A stretch of DNA of 64,000 nt, taken from Selaginella tamariscina (lineage: Eukaryota; Streptophyta; Lycopodiopsida; Selaginellales; Selaginellaceae). The notes under the pieces are model-generated. The model was not told where the DNA came from, ran no database searches, and saw only the letters and a list, made by a program, of their open reading frames with translations. The translations under genes and the position numbers were made by a program. Below, in pieces: positions 26,112 through 48,130 of the stretch (position 1 is the stretch's first letter; every line of letters begins with the position of its first letter). The stretch is from positions 62,001-126,000 of the forward strand of contig PUQB01000282.1 in NCBI GenBank assembly GCA_003024785.1. Direction: 5' to 3'.

Positions 26112-26315
26112 TGTAAGATACTGTATATTAGGTAACATACCGTATATACGCATGTGTATATACACACATGCGTAGTGACACATGGGTGGTGATCTGGCCC
26201 CCATGTGTCAGCGCCACGTGTCGCATGTGTGCCACGTGGCAGGAGGTCTCCTGTATATAAGCAGGGTTTTTGTAATTGAAGAGTATCTGACATCTTGAAT
26301 ATATCTGCTCTTTCA
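26112..26315 (+). repeat. 3' LTR of the compact gypsy element
   Basis: Near-identical to 21424-21620, with the same paired G-boxes and TATA-like box. It is followed by GTAT, which matches the bases before the left LTR. Confidence 0.93.
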
Positions 26316-28240
26316 GTATTACATATTATATATAATGTTAAGTTGGATTTCATATAACAATCAAATAAACTTATGAAATCAATCAAATAAACTTATGTTC
26401 TAAATATGAATGTTAAGACAAGTTTAACATTAAGAAGTTGGTGAACACATATATTTATGTTTTAAATAAGAAATTGCAAGTTCAACACTCTTTAGTAAGT
26501 ATATATGTTTATTAGTCTTGTGCTTCACTAAAAGGAGGTTAGATAATTCGATCAAATATGCTCGTTAGTACATATGATTATGAGTGTTCATCCTTAAGAC
26601 GTGGAAACATATTCAAAATTGAACAATTCATATTCTTTAACAAAAGTCATTCTTAAATCATATACATTGCCACCTCTTGTGGAAATGAAAGGAGTTTGTT
26701 AATGGAAATATTCATATTTGTTTCTAACTCATATTTTTTTGTTTTTAAGTAAAGTTTATGATATAACTTAACCCACACACTTGTTATATGTCAAGTTACT
26801 CTTAATTGTTTTATAAAGGTTAAATACATAAGATGATGATTTTTTAAAAATAAAAGGTGATATCTCAACTTCTTGTCATAGACATATATTTTATAGTATA
26901 TATCTTGTTGATAGGTTTAGACATGAGCATGTCTAGGTCTTGTAAGGCAGAATTTTAAATTTATTAGGGTTACCTTGTAAAGTGAATACTCAAGAGTCTT
27001 AAGGTTGGTTTTGAGTTTCTCGGCCTTTTATGTTAAAAACTTTAATAACACTTACATATTCAACCTTTTAAGTTACACATTGTGATATAATCAAAACAAA
27101 TGTTTGAATAAATAATTATTTTGGTAGGTTATGTTAAATAATACATAAAACATGTGTCTATAACAATAATATTAAGTTATGTAAGGTTGAATATGTAAGT
27201 ATTATTAAAGTTTTAATATGTTGTAGCAATTTTAACATGTTAAATATGTAACTACTTTGGATTTAATGTTGTTCAAATAGGATGATAATGACATATGGTC
27301 ACTCATCTAATCTTTCATGTCAAAACTTTAATAATACTTACATATTCAACCTTTTATGTTACACACAAGTATAAAGATATAAAGTATAATTAAAATGTAT
27401 GTTTGAATAAACAATTGACTTATTATTATTTTAGTTAAGAATATTTAAAAACACATGAAATGTGTCCATAAAATAATAATAAGTTTTGTAAACTTGTTGA
27501 ATTAATAATTGTTTTATAATGAACACATATGTACCAATGTCTTTTTAAGTATTATTCATCAAATTCCATCCACACTAAAATAGTTAAGTGAGTTAAATCT
27601 CTGAAGTTGCATGCACGGCAATTCAACACTTAAGTGTTTAACCCACTTACATTTGCACTATTTTAACATACTTAATTTTAAATTTTAAAAATTAAATTCA
27701 AACTAACTTCATTAACTTTATCTTGAATTTGCTTATGCAAATCCAGTGGTATTTTGCTTACGTAAAGAACAAATTAAGATTCCAATGGACTTATTAACTC
27801 TTACATTATAAATTTATATATATAGTGTTTTATTTACAATGCAAGAATTATTACAATCTTCGTGAGCCATTTTGATTAATGAAGTGAGTATTGAAGAACA
27901 GTCAAGTATGTGTTAAAATTCCGTTTGAATTTGAAAAAATGATATTTTCTGGGGTTATAGTTTCAAATCTATATTTCCATTTTCACTGTGTGTTGTAGCA
28001 ACTCTTTATATAATTTCTTTATTTTTTTTACAATGTCATTTACTTAATTTAATTCTTAAAACTACTGTTCAATAAATCGACTATATTTTGAAGAGTATAT
28101 TTTTTATGCTTGTTCTTTATAGGTACTGACTGATTTATAAGTTGAAATTACTTTTATGAACTGAAAAGATATTTTGTAAGAAGATGTTATATTTTTTGTG
28201 TTTATAAGTTAGCTAATTATTGTAAATCTTTCTTTGTGGT
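26316..28240. repeat. AT-rich DNA with about 300-bp direct repeats and a hairpin
   Basis: A segment at about 27030-27190 recurs in direct order at about 27320-27500, sharing 'aaaactttaataa(c/t)acttacatattcaacctttta'-type sequence. An inverted copy of that core lies between them at about 27181-27218. No coding signal is seen. The arrangement suggests an old repetitive element. Confidence 0.5.
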
Positions 28241-28241
28241 T

Positions 28242-28740
28242 TAGGAGCACTTCGTAGGCATGGAAGCTCATTTGTGTATACGGGGGATCACTTCGTGTGC
28301 ATGGTGGATTTAGAAGCTCACTTGGTGTGCTTGGGTTCTACTACGTGGGCTTAGGTCTCACTCCGTAGGGCATGACCCTCATTTCATTAGACATGAACCT
28401 CACTATGTAGTCAATGAATCACATGTCATGGGCATGTAGTGCATGCACTTCATGGGCCTTGGAGCTTCATTTTGTGGGTTTTATGCCTTATTTCATGAAC
28501 TTTATGCATTACTTTGTAAGGAAAGAGTCTTACTTTGTAGGTTTGGTGCTTCACTTTAAAGAGAAAGAATATCACTTTGTGAACTTACTATCTCACTTTG
28601 TAGGGTAAGAGTTTCACATCGTATGGTTTGTTTTCTAACCTTCACTTTGTGGACATGAACCTTATTTGTGGGACATGAATCTTATTTCGTGGGACACAAT
28701 GGAATCTAACTTCATGGGGCTGATGTCCTCACTTCATATG
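28242..28740 (+). repeat. Degenerate minisatellite of about 21 bp
   Basis: About 500 bp of loosely repeated phrases of the form 'cacTTtGTggg..atgaatct', spaced by about 21 bases or a multiple. One frame gives recurring HFVG blocks (28414-28608). The protein-like periodicity comes from the repeat and I do not call a gene. Confidence 0.65.
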
Positions 28741-31700
28741 AATAACAACCGTTATTTTATTTAATTCAATGGCTGACAATAAAAGTACATTTTTTTAATT
28801 TAGTAATGTAAAGCTCTTTTAAAGAAAATAAAAAATAAGTTTTTAAGTATTATCTACATTGTTGACCCAAATGTCATAATGAATTACAAAATAAAGCAAA
28901 TGGACGCCTGAAATAATTCTAACTCATTTAATTTTCATAAAGTAAAATGAATGTTTACTATGTGAACTATTCATTTGCAATTTTTTAAATAAGTTTTTAA
29001 AACATGTGAAATTTAATTATTTTTAAGGGATATATATTCTTATATATTTAATTATATGCACCTTTTAATTGAGTTAAATTGAATCATGCACATGGTAGTT
29101 GAATAGTTTCATTTAATAAGATATAGGTTACTCATTCAATTAAATTTAATAATAAAAGTAATTTGGATTTATTAAATAATATTTGAATTTACTTTTGACT
29201 GAACTATAGAGACACATCAAACTCATAGTCTTAACTAGGGAAGATACATAAATGAAGACGTAAATAATTTTAATGTGTTTATAACAATAAAATTTCATTT
29301 TATAATGACTATTTAAACCTACGTATTCTTAAAAGTTTTCTCATAAAATATTTAAAAACTGAGTCAACTCATTGAGTTATTAGAAATATAAATTTTTAAA
29401 TAAACATGTTTGCTCCATGTATGACTCATTTTGTTAATAATTTGTGTCATTTTGTAAATCATATATGATGTGAAATGACATTTATTAAATATTTTATTAG
29501 TTATTTAATTAAATAGTAAGGAAATATACAATATGATCATTCTATGACATTGCTATGTATCACGATGTAATCAAGTGTGATTTAAAATTTGTGATTCGTC
29601 TATTTTGTTTGACACATTAACAGTTTAAAAACAAAACAAATTTTAATTACTTGAGATGTTTTGCATTCCATAATTTTTTCTATACAATAGTGCAAACTGT
29701 ATAAAAGTAATTACCCTTAAAATTAATATTAGTTAAGTATAATTTAATTTAATCAATAATGAAGTGAAAGCTTCATTACAACTGAAACCAGTAGTTGAGT
29801 TTAAGAAATTAAGTTGGTAGACAGAAGGTTCTACTATGTGGAATATGACTCTTGAGCTGCATCATTCCGATGTATATATGTGTGTGTGTTTTGGGTAGCA
29901 TATTCTCAAGTATATATATGAAAATGTATTCAATGAGGTATTTCAAGATAAACTGGCGTTATAATTGTGTGATTATATAAATATTATCTATAAATACGTA
30001 TATTCTTTAGGATTAGTAAGACTCCAGAGTTATTATTTTCATACATTTTATTTTAATTATTCTATTTTTTTATAATCTATTTTAAAATATTGTTATTATC
30101 ATTGTATACAAAGTTTAAATGTTAAATTTACTACTCCAATAAGAAATAAAAGTGAACCTCAACATACATGCATAGATAGAATCGATAACAGGGTGATGTA
30201 ATGAAATCCTTTGTTAGAAGTCTTCATTCCTTTGTTTTTTATAATCTTGATAAGTATATTAATTTTCACGCGAGAGAAATGTTATGTATGAAATATATGA
30301 ATTATTCAAAATAGAAAAGGTTTATCAGTTTTCAATTCTTTCGAGTGGACTTTGAATTAAAATAATATATTAATTATAAAGTTAAATACAATGTTACATT
30401 AAAATAATATATTAATTATAAAGTTAAATACAATGTTACATTGGCACCGGTACAGTGAGGAAAGTCTTGTTTCATTATAAATATTTTCTTCTATCAAATC
30501 TTTATTATTAAAATGAAAATAAATTAGTGCCTTCAGTTTCAGCATATGAAATTACAACTATTTAAACAAAGTATGTTTTTAATTAAAATTATAGCTATTT
30601 ATAAAAGTATGTTTAACTAGAAAATCAAAATTGGCTAGAACACAATGTAGCTTGCATATATGCTCTCTCACTCTCTCCCAGAAACAAGATCATGAAACAC
30701 AGCATATTTAACTTCTGTAATCACAATTAATAAGTATAAACTACCTTGTACTTATGTGAACATCTCAATGTTGTATTTCTTTTTTTTTTTTAATTGAAAT
30801 TTAACATTATAAAACCAGTGATGTAAAATAAACCTTTTAAAACTATTTTGGAACACATCTTTTGTCTAAATATTTGGATATTTATAAAATATATAAATCT
30901 TAATTTTTTTTATAAGATTTTATCAAGATTACATTATATAATAAAGTATTTATATTAATATTTACATTTACATTTATATTTTACATCACCAATTTAAGTT
31001 TTTCATTAACAATATATATATATATATATATAGGAAATACACTTATATTGAGTTTATATTTACCTAGTAAATACTATATATTAAATGTAATTTAAAATAG
31101 ATTGATTACATTGGTCATAAGATAAATATTATTTAAGCTTGAATATTTTATATATAGAATGTTCAATATATTTTACTACAGTTATTAACTCTTCATATAA
31201 TTACAATGCTTTAATAATTATCAGTAATTTAACAATAATTAGTGATAGTTATAGCTTTTAAAATAAACTTTGACAATTAAGTTTCAATTACTTTCTTACA
31301 AACTATTCTACTACAAGTATGTAGCCTTCTAAACATGTACATAAGGTATGTACATATAAGAATATATATAATTTAGATATACATATATTTTATACTTTAT
31401 ATATGTAAATCTGTGTTGAGGAAATACACATGTATATAGACATAAAATATGTATGAAAAGCCATAGTGTTCAACTTAATTTATGTGTCTTTAATATATAT
31501 TAACTACAAATATATTTACACAATGTGCATTATTCCAGAGTTATACAAAGTCTATATATGCAAAGGTAATTTTATGTTTCACATTTTATTTATAAAAATT
31601 CAAATGTAATAATTGTGATTTGGATATTTTAAAACATTGCATTTTAATGTTGTCTTGTTTTGAAGATTTCATATAAATATTGAAAGATCTGAGCTGTAGT

Positions 31701-31925
31701 TTGGGATTATATGGTTATGAAATTTTAAGCCAATCAGTGATGTCAATGCAAATATTTCATAATTTTTTTTAATAAAGACTTTATATAAAATAAATAATAA
31801 TATGTTAATATATTTAACAATGAGCTCTTCGGGCTATTCTTTATTGAAAAATGCCAAAATGGCCCCTTATGTATTATATTTCATGATATTAATTGTAATA
31901 TATAGAGATATTACTTACTATTTAT
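28741..31925. other. AT-rich intergenic desert
   Basis: No credible exon or RNA gene. It includes a perfect 42-bp tandem duplication at 30359-30442 and a (TA)n run at about 31014-31033. Otherwise unremarkable AT-rich DNA. Confidence 0.6.
30359..30442. repeat. Perfect 42-bp tandem duplication
   Basis: Bases 30359-30400 are repeated exactly at 30401-30442, which points to a recent duplication in otherwise non-repetitive AT-rich DNA. Confidence 0.9.
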
Positions 31926-33262
31926 TTACACGCCTACAATGTCTTCGTACTCACCTTCTCCCGCTTCTTTAAACCAATTTTACTAAGCTTAATCATAGCT
32001 TTAGCAAACTCCTTAAAGAAAATCTCATTATTCCAAGCATATACCTCACTAAATCCTTGTAGACGTGTCAAACAGTAGCTCTTGATCACTCTGTAGAAGC
32101 CCATTACTGGATAGTAATCCGCCAAGTAACTATTATCAAACACCACCTGGGTTTGCCTGTCTAAACTCACTGTTAATGTCCTGGTTGTATTCTCTGGGCA
32201 TATTCTTCGAAGCTGTCGAAGATACTCCAGGTTTAGAGTTGGATCCGGTACCCCTTGCCTGAGAATTGTATAGACGGTCCTCAAACTGCAGTGTGCACGC
32301 CCAATCGTATGTGCCCCTGCACGTGTGCGTTGTGTAGCATTTGCTAGGAAATCTCTCTCTCTCTCTCTCTCACACACACACCTTCTTTCATTCACGTTCA
32401 TTTTCATGATGGAACCACTGTGTGTGCGTGTGAGAGAGAGGGAGAGAGACAGAGAGACAGAGAGAGGGGGAAGGAGAAGAGAGAAGGAGATGGAGGGAGA
32501 TAGAGAGGGAGGGGGAGGGGAGGAGAGAGAGATGGAGAGAGGGGGAGGAGAGAGAGAGAGGGAGACGGAGAGAGGGAGAGAGAGAGAGAGAGAGGGTACT
32601 GAGAGTGTGACCATGTCATGTGTATTAAGGCTCTTGTTGCGGAAAGCCTCTCTAAGTTCACGAACGGTTAAAGAGGGAGGAGGAATGTCATTATCTGCCT
32701 CAGATGCCAGGATATTCTGCCATCTAAACGCCCTGTTGGTACTCCACATAGGTCCACCACTCTGTATCAATACATAGTCTAAGTTTATGTAGTTTAACTC
32801 AGTTTCTCACGCACACCACACGCACACACAATACACCACGCGCATACACACACTTACGAATGAAACAGCGTCTCGTGCAGCTAGGCTAGAATATCCGCAC
32901 ATGAAACAATCCTGGACACACACGCTCCAGCTTTTTCTTTGCATCGTCGATAACACGAATCCTGTTAGCGACTTGTTGTTTACATCACTTTCTTTCTCTG
33001 GGGAAACTCCTCCAGGTGCTCTATCCAAAAGTACTGATCCATCACATCCCTGTTTAATCAATAGTAAGCTCGTACAGCACATACACACACACGCACCTGT
33101 ACAAAGCAGTCGTGGAAATGTAGGCGGACAATCCCCGCAGCAAGTAGTGGGTTCTCTGGAAATGATTCATCCCAGTTTCTCGAACAACTTCCTCGACAAG
33201 AGGACATGTTTGATCATAATAACCACCTTAGCAGCACACTGTCTTGCGTTTGTAATTCCGTG
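31926..33262 (-). CDS. Class III secretory peroxidase, four exons, many apparent single-base losses
   Basis: Plant class III peroxidases oxidise phenolics with H2O2 in the wall or vacuole. Exon 1 (33097 to about 33262) has YDQTCPLVEEVV and the distal haem block GIVRLHFHDCF. Exon 2 (32858-33049) has GCDGSVLLDRAPGG and IVSCADILA-like and LAARDAVSF blocks. Exon 3 (32600-32761) has ASEADNDIPPPSL and NTHDMVTLS. Exon 4 (31926-32316) has the proximal haem-ligand block GAHTIGRAHC, then DPTLN, FDNSY and FFKEFAKAM. Catalytic His and Arg are present. A long (GA)n tract fills intron 3. Roughly nine single-base losses break the frame but no conserved motif is lost, so a decaying gene and a poor consensus are both possible. 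The signal peptide was not resolved. Confidence 0.75.
32352..32600. repeat. Peroxidase intron filled with (CT)n(CA)n and (GA)n tracts
   Basis: A (CT)n(CA)n block at 32352-32380 and an impure (GA)n/(GGGA)n tract at about 32428-32597 occupy most of the third intron. The GA tract starts within a few bases of the exon 3 donor. Confidence 0.9.
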
Positions 33263-33607
33263 AACATCCACAATGTCGGGCGAGGAACCCGCATAGTAGT
33301 AATAATCCCCATCTTGTCCCTCACATGAAAACAGCAAAAACATGCAAGAGCAGAAGTACCTTGAGCATCAAGTGCATTGTATTACTCTATAATAACCCAC
33401 ATAGTTTCGGTATATAGAAATGGAATAACTTGCATATATATGCGTTATAAGTCTGTAGGTGAAAGTGGACAAATTCTAACAAGAGAATTCAGTAAAGGGA
33501 GTAAGGGCAGCCTGTATGTTGTTAACATGCCCTTTTCTTAGGCTTTAACATTTAATATATGTGCAGTGCTTTTGCAGAGAAAGAATATAAAGTTATATAA
33601 TATACTG

Positions 33608-35431
33608 TTACCAGTAATCTCCACAAGAGCAAGTACCTTCGTGAAACCTATGAAACCTCTTAACATCCCTCACGACGATCTCTCTCTTAGTAACCTTAGA
33701 GATAAACTTGGTCGCGGTAATGACAGTCCGAGCAAACCTTGAGGTTCTTTATTCACACACAGGGACTTCCCCGGTGGGGTGGTATCAAACCGTAGCGATT
33801 GCCAGCTTCTCGCTGTGGTACATGAGTATCCTCTCCTTGCTCGCCTCGTCCACATTGTGTAACACCACTTCTCGTGTCTGGCACGTACCCGGCTTGCTTC
33901 ATCCGGGCGTACATGTCCTCGAGGTGTTCGTATATCGCCACCGTCTCCGGGTGCGAGCGATCCCCACATATAAATCGTGTACACGTTTGTTCAGCTCGAT
34001 CGAGCTGTACCCCGTCTCTTTCTTGACTCTCGAGACTCCATCAATTCCTCACTCTCTCCTTTTGCTTCCACTTCCCAGACGAGGCATACACATTCGACAT
34101 GATAGCGTACGACACCGAGGAAGCCGGCTCGATATCCATCACCCTCTCCGCGGCACGTTCCGCTTTATCCTGCTTACCGTGGTGGAGCACGCCCCGAGAA
34201 GGCATGACCATGCAACTTTGCTGGGTGGTAGTGTCTTAACACTCCTCGGCCTCGTCTAGCTTCCCTGCACGCCCAAGTAAGTCGACCATGCAGTGGAAGT
34301 GTTCCCGAGCCGGCTTTGTACACTGTGGTCACCGGACATAACGAGGAAGTACTCCTAGCCTTGTCGAGCAGACCTGTGTGTCCGCATGCGAACACAACCG
34401 CCATGAATGTAACACCGTTAGGTGGTATCCCTTCCACCTCCATCTCCAAGTGAAGCTCAGCGACCTCGGCTATATCCATTCCATGCGTATGCGGCAATCA
34501 TCGCCGTCCATGTCACACGTTCCGGTTCTTCATCCCATCAAAGAACTCCCTCGCCTCGTGGACCCGCCCGGTCTTCCCGTACATTGTCACAGGGGGTACG
34601 ACAATGACGTCGTCCTCGAGCCCGGTCTCTTCAAGTTGCCGGTGTACAACACGCCCGTTTTGCGACGGAGACCACGTCTCCGCACGCGTCGAGCAACGGT
34701 AAACATACGTTACTGCAGTTCGGAATCCCTCTAATGCATCCTCTGGTAGCACCTGATCGACTCACAGATGCCCGTTCCGGGCGAATGCTGTGATCATCGC
34801 ATTCCACGCGACCGGGTCGGTGTCGAGGCCGCTCTCGAAGAGCTCCTTGGCTTCACCTACGCTCCCGCACCGTACATGTTCAGCAGAGAGGTCTTCACAT
34901 CGGGTCGTCGGAGTTTCCCGAGAGCCCGACGAGGGAGTGCACCTGGCGGCATTCCGAGAGACGCCTGCACGCGTCGGTGGCGAACAGGAAGTGACCCTGT
35001 TGGGCCGGTGCCCTTCGAGACTCATCCTCCTGAACACGTGTAAGCTGTCGAGCGGCTGCCCGCACTGTGTGCATGCCTTGATCATGAAGTTCCACGAGAA
35101 GATGTTCCTTGAGGGGCATGCTCTCGAACACGTGCTGGGCGTCTTGCAGGCTTCCGCACTTGCCGTATGCCTCGATGAGCATTGTGGTGAGGATCTTGGA
35201 GGCGCTCAGGGAGCTGTCTATGAGAAGACTGTGAACCTCTCTGGTTCTGGATAGAGACTTCAAGTTCCCACATTGCTTGATGGTGGATGAGTACTCGAGG
35301 AGAGATCGTCGTGTGGATATGCAGTGTTCAGGTGTGAGATTGCTGTCTCGAGTGTCTGTGTGCTTCCGTTGTTTGAGCTCTTCTGTTGTCCACGCGCGAT
35401 TGCCTGCCAGCGTGTCCAGTGACACATCCAT
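33608..35431 (-). CDS. PLS-class PPR protein with C-terminal DYW domain
   Basis: A GC-rich intronless block on the minus strand with pentatricopeptide repeats (for example [47 protein letters not shown]). The E/E+ region follows, then the DYW deaminase: [24 protein letters not shown] (catalytic HxE), [23 protein letters not shown] and the terminal CSCGDYW before the TAA at 33608-33610. Start chosen at [14 protein letters not shown] (ATG ending at 35431); length to the stop is about 608 codons. The family performs site-specific C-to-U editing of organelle RNA. The frame is interrupted at least eight times by small shifts, yet the DYW motifs are all present, so its status is uncertain. Confidence 0.8.
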
Positions 35432-35484
35432 TGGAAATGCGTTAATAGTAAGGAATATATCTTATGTATATTCTCTATACAGCG

Positions 35485-35504
35485 CCACGTCATAAATGAC
35501 GTGG
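35485..35504. promoter_or_regulatory. Palindromic ACGT element upstream of the PPR gene
   Basis: CCACGTCATAAATGACGTGG is a 9-bp perfect inverted repeat around AA, pairing two bZIP-type TGACGTGG sites. It lies about 55 bp upstream of the chosen PPR start. A third CCACGTCA copy follows at about 35531. Function is inferred from the motif only. Confidence 0.45.
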
Positions 35505-35539
35505 ATGCCACATGGGAACTTTCTTAAATGCCACGTCAG

Positions 35540-36118
35540 TGTTAGAACGAGGTGCATTACTAACACTTGATAAATAATTAATTTTTTCTCTTTATATTAT
35601 AATTTGAGTTAAGTGATAAATTTAATTAAAATTTGATTAAATGTCTTTACATATTAAAAATTAATTAAGTATGACTTATAACTGGTTCGCAGAATTAATC
35701 ATTAACTTAACTGATATACGAAGTTAAGAATTAATATAACAACTTTAGTGTGAAGAACTTAACTAGTGTTTTATATATGTTATTAATAATTAATTAGAAT
35801 TAAGAATTCTCACTGTGATAAAACAATAAATCTAATTAAAATTATTACTATGGTAAACAACAACTTAATTAGTTTCTTATATGTTATTAAATAATTAACT
35901 AGCATAATTTAATTAAGAATTCATACTTTAGTAGAACAATAACTTAGTGTTTTATATATGTTATTAATAGCATAATAGCTACTATGAAATTTTAAATTAA
36001 TTGAATGTTTTATAAAGTTAAAATTATAAAAAACAATAAAAAATCTAACTCTATATTTAATAGAACATAACATTTGTGTACACATACATTTAAACGCACA
36101 CGCACACGCACACACATT
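35540..36118. other. AT-rich spacer between PPR and ZMYND10 genes
   Basis: AT-rich DNA with several loosely repeated 'taattaa'-type phrases and a short (AC)n run near 36098-36115. No gene is seen. It would contain the ZMYND10 3' UTR. Confidence 0.5.
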
Positions 36119-39625
<3,507 letters not shown>

Positions 39626-39800
39626 ACAGATGTTGCCCTAAAACAAGTTGTTGTAATATAAAACAATATACTAATCCTGTTTAAATATAATTTAGAGTAT
39701 TTAAATTCCTGTTTTGAAATCAATTAATTTTAATTAGAAAGATATTGATTTAATAAACCGAAAGCCCTAATTAGGGTTCTTCCGTGGTAGGAGGGGAGCT
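39626..39800. promoter_or_regulatory. Shared promoter between ZMYND10 and ECA3
   Basis: Only 175 bp separate the two divergent start codons. Near the ECA3 side lies CCCTAATTAGGG, a small palindrome that contains telo-box-like AGGGTT on both strands (about 39766-39779). The rest is AT-rich with no clear TATA box. A bidirectional promoter is inferred from the spacing. Confidence 0.6.
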
Positions 39801-46227
<6,427 letters not shown>

Positions 46228-46470
46228 AACAAGGTGACTCGCTTGAATTAGAATATATCTTTGGAATATTATTTGTCTGAATATTCTCAGAAATATTAGA
46301 ATATTCGTAGTTTTGAACGCGCCACGTGGCACGCGCTCCTCAAAGGGCACCATATGCATCCATTGGCGCGCTCTATTTGTGGAGGAAATATTTTAATTTA
46401 ACCCCCCGTTTCTTCCTTTTTTTTTTTCCCGCCTAGTTTCCAAATTTTTATTTTTTTTTTAGCGGCTAAA
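46228..46470. promoter_or_regulatory. ECA3-SPATA17 intergenic region with a G-box palindrome
   Basis: 243 bp between the ECA3 stop and the SPATA17 start. It holds GCCACGTGGC at about 46321-46330 within GC-rich sequence, clustered 'gaatattc' palindromes at about 46280-46308, and T-rich tracts near 46410 and 46450. The G-box is a plausible promoter element for SPATA17. Confidence 0.45.
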
Positions 46471-48021
46471 ATGGAGATGGGTTTAGCGAGGATGAGATTA
46501 GAAGGCCTTTTACAGGCTTATGTTGAGAAATCCAAGTAAGCTCTCCCTCCCTTCCTCCGTCTCTCTCTCTCTCACACACACATACACACGTGAATGATTT
46601 ATTTTCGAGACATTGAGCTAATATTCATGATTAATTTAATGTTTAAGAATATTTTTTTCATCTTTTAAACTAGTATTGCTGCATTTCCAGCTCATATGCA
46701 TGGACACACATATACTAACATACATGCATTTAATTGCATATCTGTGTGTATATAGATGCGTGTCTGTGTAACATCGCGTGTGTGTCACAGGTTGGCAGAA
46801 GAGCATAGGTATGAGGAACACAGAGCATTAATGCTACTTCAGGTGTGTTTTATTTAACTGTTGATATGTTTATGTTCAATTTAGCATTGTGTGAGTCTCA
46901 AATACACGGATATCTAAATACAAACACAATGTATCTCTCTCTCTCTCTTACTGAGCGCGTGTATATACTTCAACAGGCTGCATGGAGACGAAAAATGGTG
47001 TACAAATTACTTAGAAAATGGAATTTTGCAGCGAGAAACATTCAACGTGTATACCGTGGGCACTTGGGGAGGGAGAGATACTTATATTTAACACGCAAGA
47101 GGGATAAGGAGCTGAGGATGCACTATTTCAACAAGAAGGCAACGTTGATACAGAGAATATTCCGGGGTTTTTATAGCAGGAAAACAATACACAGTTACTA
47201 TGCTAGGAAGGAGTTTTTACTAGATGCTTTGGTGAAAGGGAGCCAGGTTAAGCAGGAGCTTGAGGATAGTTATGAGGGGCAGTGTAGTAGCAGGCATAGG
47301 GATGCTGCGAAAAGGGCTCGGCAAGAAATTGACAAGTTTTTGGAGGATAACCACTGCTTGGTGAGTGTGTGTATGAATATATATAGAGAGAGACACACAT
47401 GAACGAATAATATAAGTGGAACATAACTGCGGGGTGATTCCGATCAGTTAAATTAATTTCGATGTCAAAAAATGTAGTGCAACACAACTCGAACATACAA
47501 AACCTCTCTCTCTCTCTCACACACACACAGACAGGTGTTGTACACATTGTAGCATATTCATGCATAAACATGATATGTTTCTTGTGCAGTTAGGAACAGG
47601 TGCTATCAAGGGAATATACTATTCACACTATCTGACGGTCCTGGGTGAGCCGAATGGGATAGAAGACAAGATGAAGCAAGCAAGAAAGCTACGGAGTAGG
47701 GTGAAGGAGCAAAGGGAGAGGCCCAAAGAGGTACCACTGTGGAGATCCGAGTATTGCATCACAAACGGGAGCGTCCATGTAACGAGGGTGGATGTGTTGA
47801 GGGAGGAGGAGAAGAAGAAGAGATTGATGCAGCTTGTGGACGATGATTTCAGGACTACGTTTAGGGACAGGACCAATGTGTTTAAGGGGAAGACCATACG
47901 TCAGGAGTCCGAGTACAGGCCGAAGACGGAGACTGATACTTTCAAGTGGAAGAGAATATCCGACAAGCCTTTTGTTGTTCGGTTGCCTCGTAGGCGTATG
48001 TTTTCATGTGGAGGTACTTAA
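46471..48021 (+). CDS. SPATA17: SPATA17-like IQ-motif axonemal protein, four exons
   Basis: SPATA17 is an IQ-motif protein of cilia and sperm flagella. Exons 46471-46535, 46791-46842, 46977-47360 and 47590-48021 join in phase with GT/AG borders to give 310 residues; the start is the first ATG (MEMGLARMRLEG). The N-terminal half holds three IQ-like segments: LLQAAWRRKMVYKLL, ARNIQRVYRGHLGRERYL and TLIQRIFRGFYSRK. These are expected to bind calmodulin or EF-hand light chains. The block GAIKGIYYSHY corresponds to the conserved KQIPGIYNSPF region of animal SPATA17. A charged C-terminus follows. No frame disturbance. It lies 243 bp after ECA3 and converges on the next gene. Orthology is by motif recall. 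Confidence 0.82.
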
Positions 48022-48130
48022 CGGGATATATGTTTTTGCTCTGGGCGTGCGTGTGCGTGTGTTAGTATAGACATTCTAAACGTTGCGGACAAGCAGTTAC
48101 ACTCTCCTTGATGGATATGGTATCCAACTT

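Larger units (their letters stand above)
21424..26315 (+). mobile_element. Compact Ty3/gypsy LTR retrotransposon with 0.2-kb LTRs
   Basis: Bounded by 197-bp and 204-bp LTRs (TGTAAG...TTTCA) that differ by a few small changes, so the insertion is young. A 4-bp flanking duplication, GTAT, sits at 21420-21423 and 26316-26319. Parts in order: gag (about 21674-22330), protease (LVDTGSS, about 22885), reverse transcriptase (about 23440-24110, catalytic box FIDD), RNase H (about 24310-24690), integrase (about 24960-25800), and a polypurine tract just before the right LTR. All domains are present at nearly full length, and the coding region is broken in about five places. I saw no chromodomain and no clear zinc knuckle. 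Confidence 0.95.

Noticed and set aside
32325-32777. Long Arg/Glu-rich and Ser/Leu-rich frames on both strands
   Set aside because: They are translations of the (GA)n/(CT)n tract in the peroxidase intron.
34378-35254. Long plus-strand frames of up to 154 codons
   Set aside because: Antisense shadows of the GC-rich PPR gene; the minus strand carries PPR and DYW motifs.
47248-47571. A 107-codon minus-strand frame
   Set aside because: Mostly antisense to SPATA17 exon 3 and a (CT)n tract; no conserved motif.
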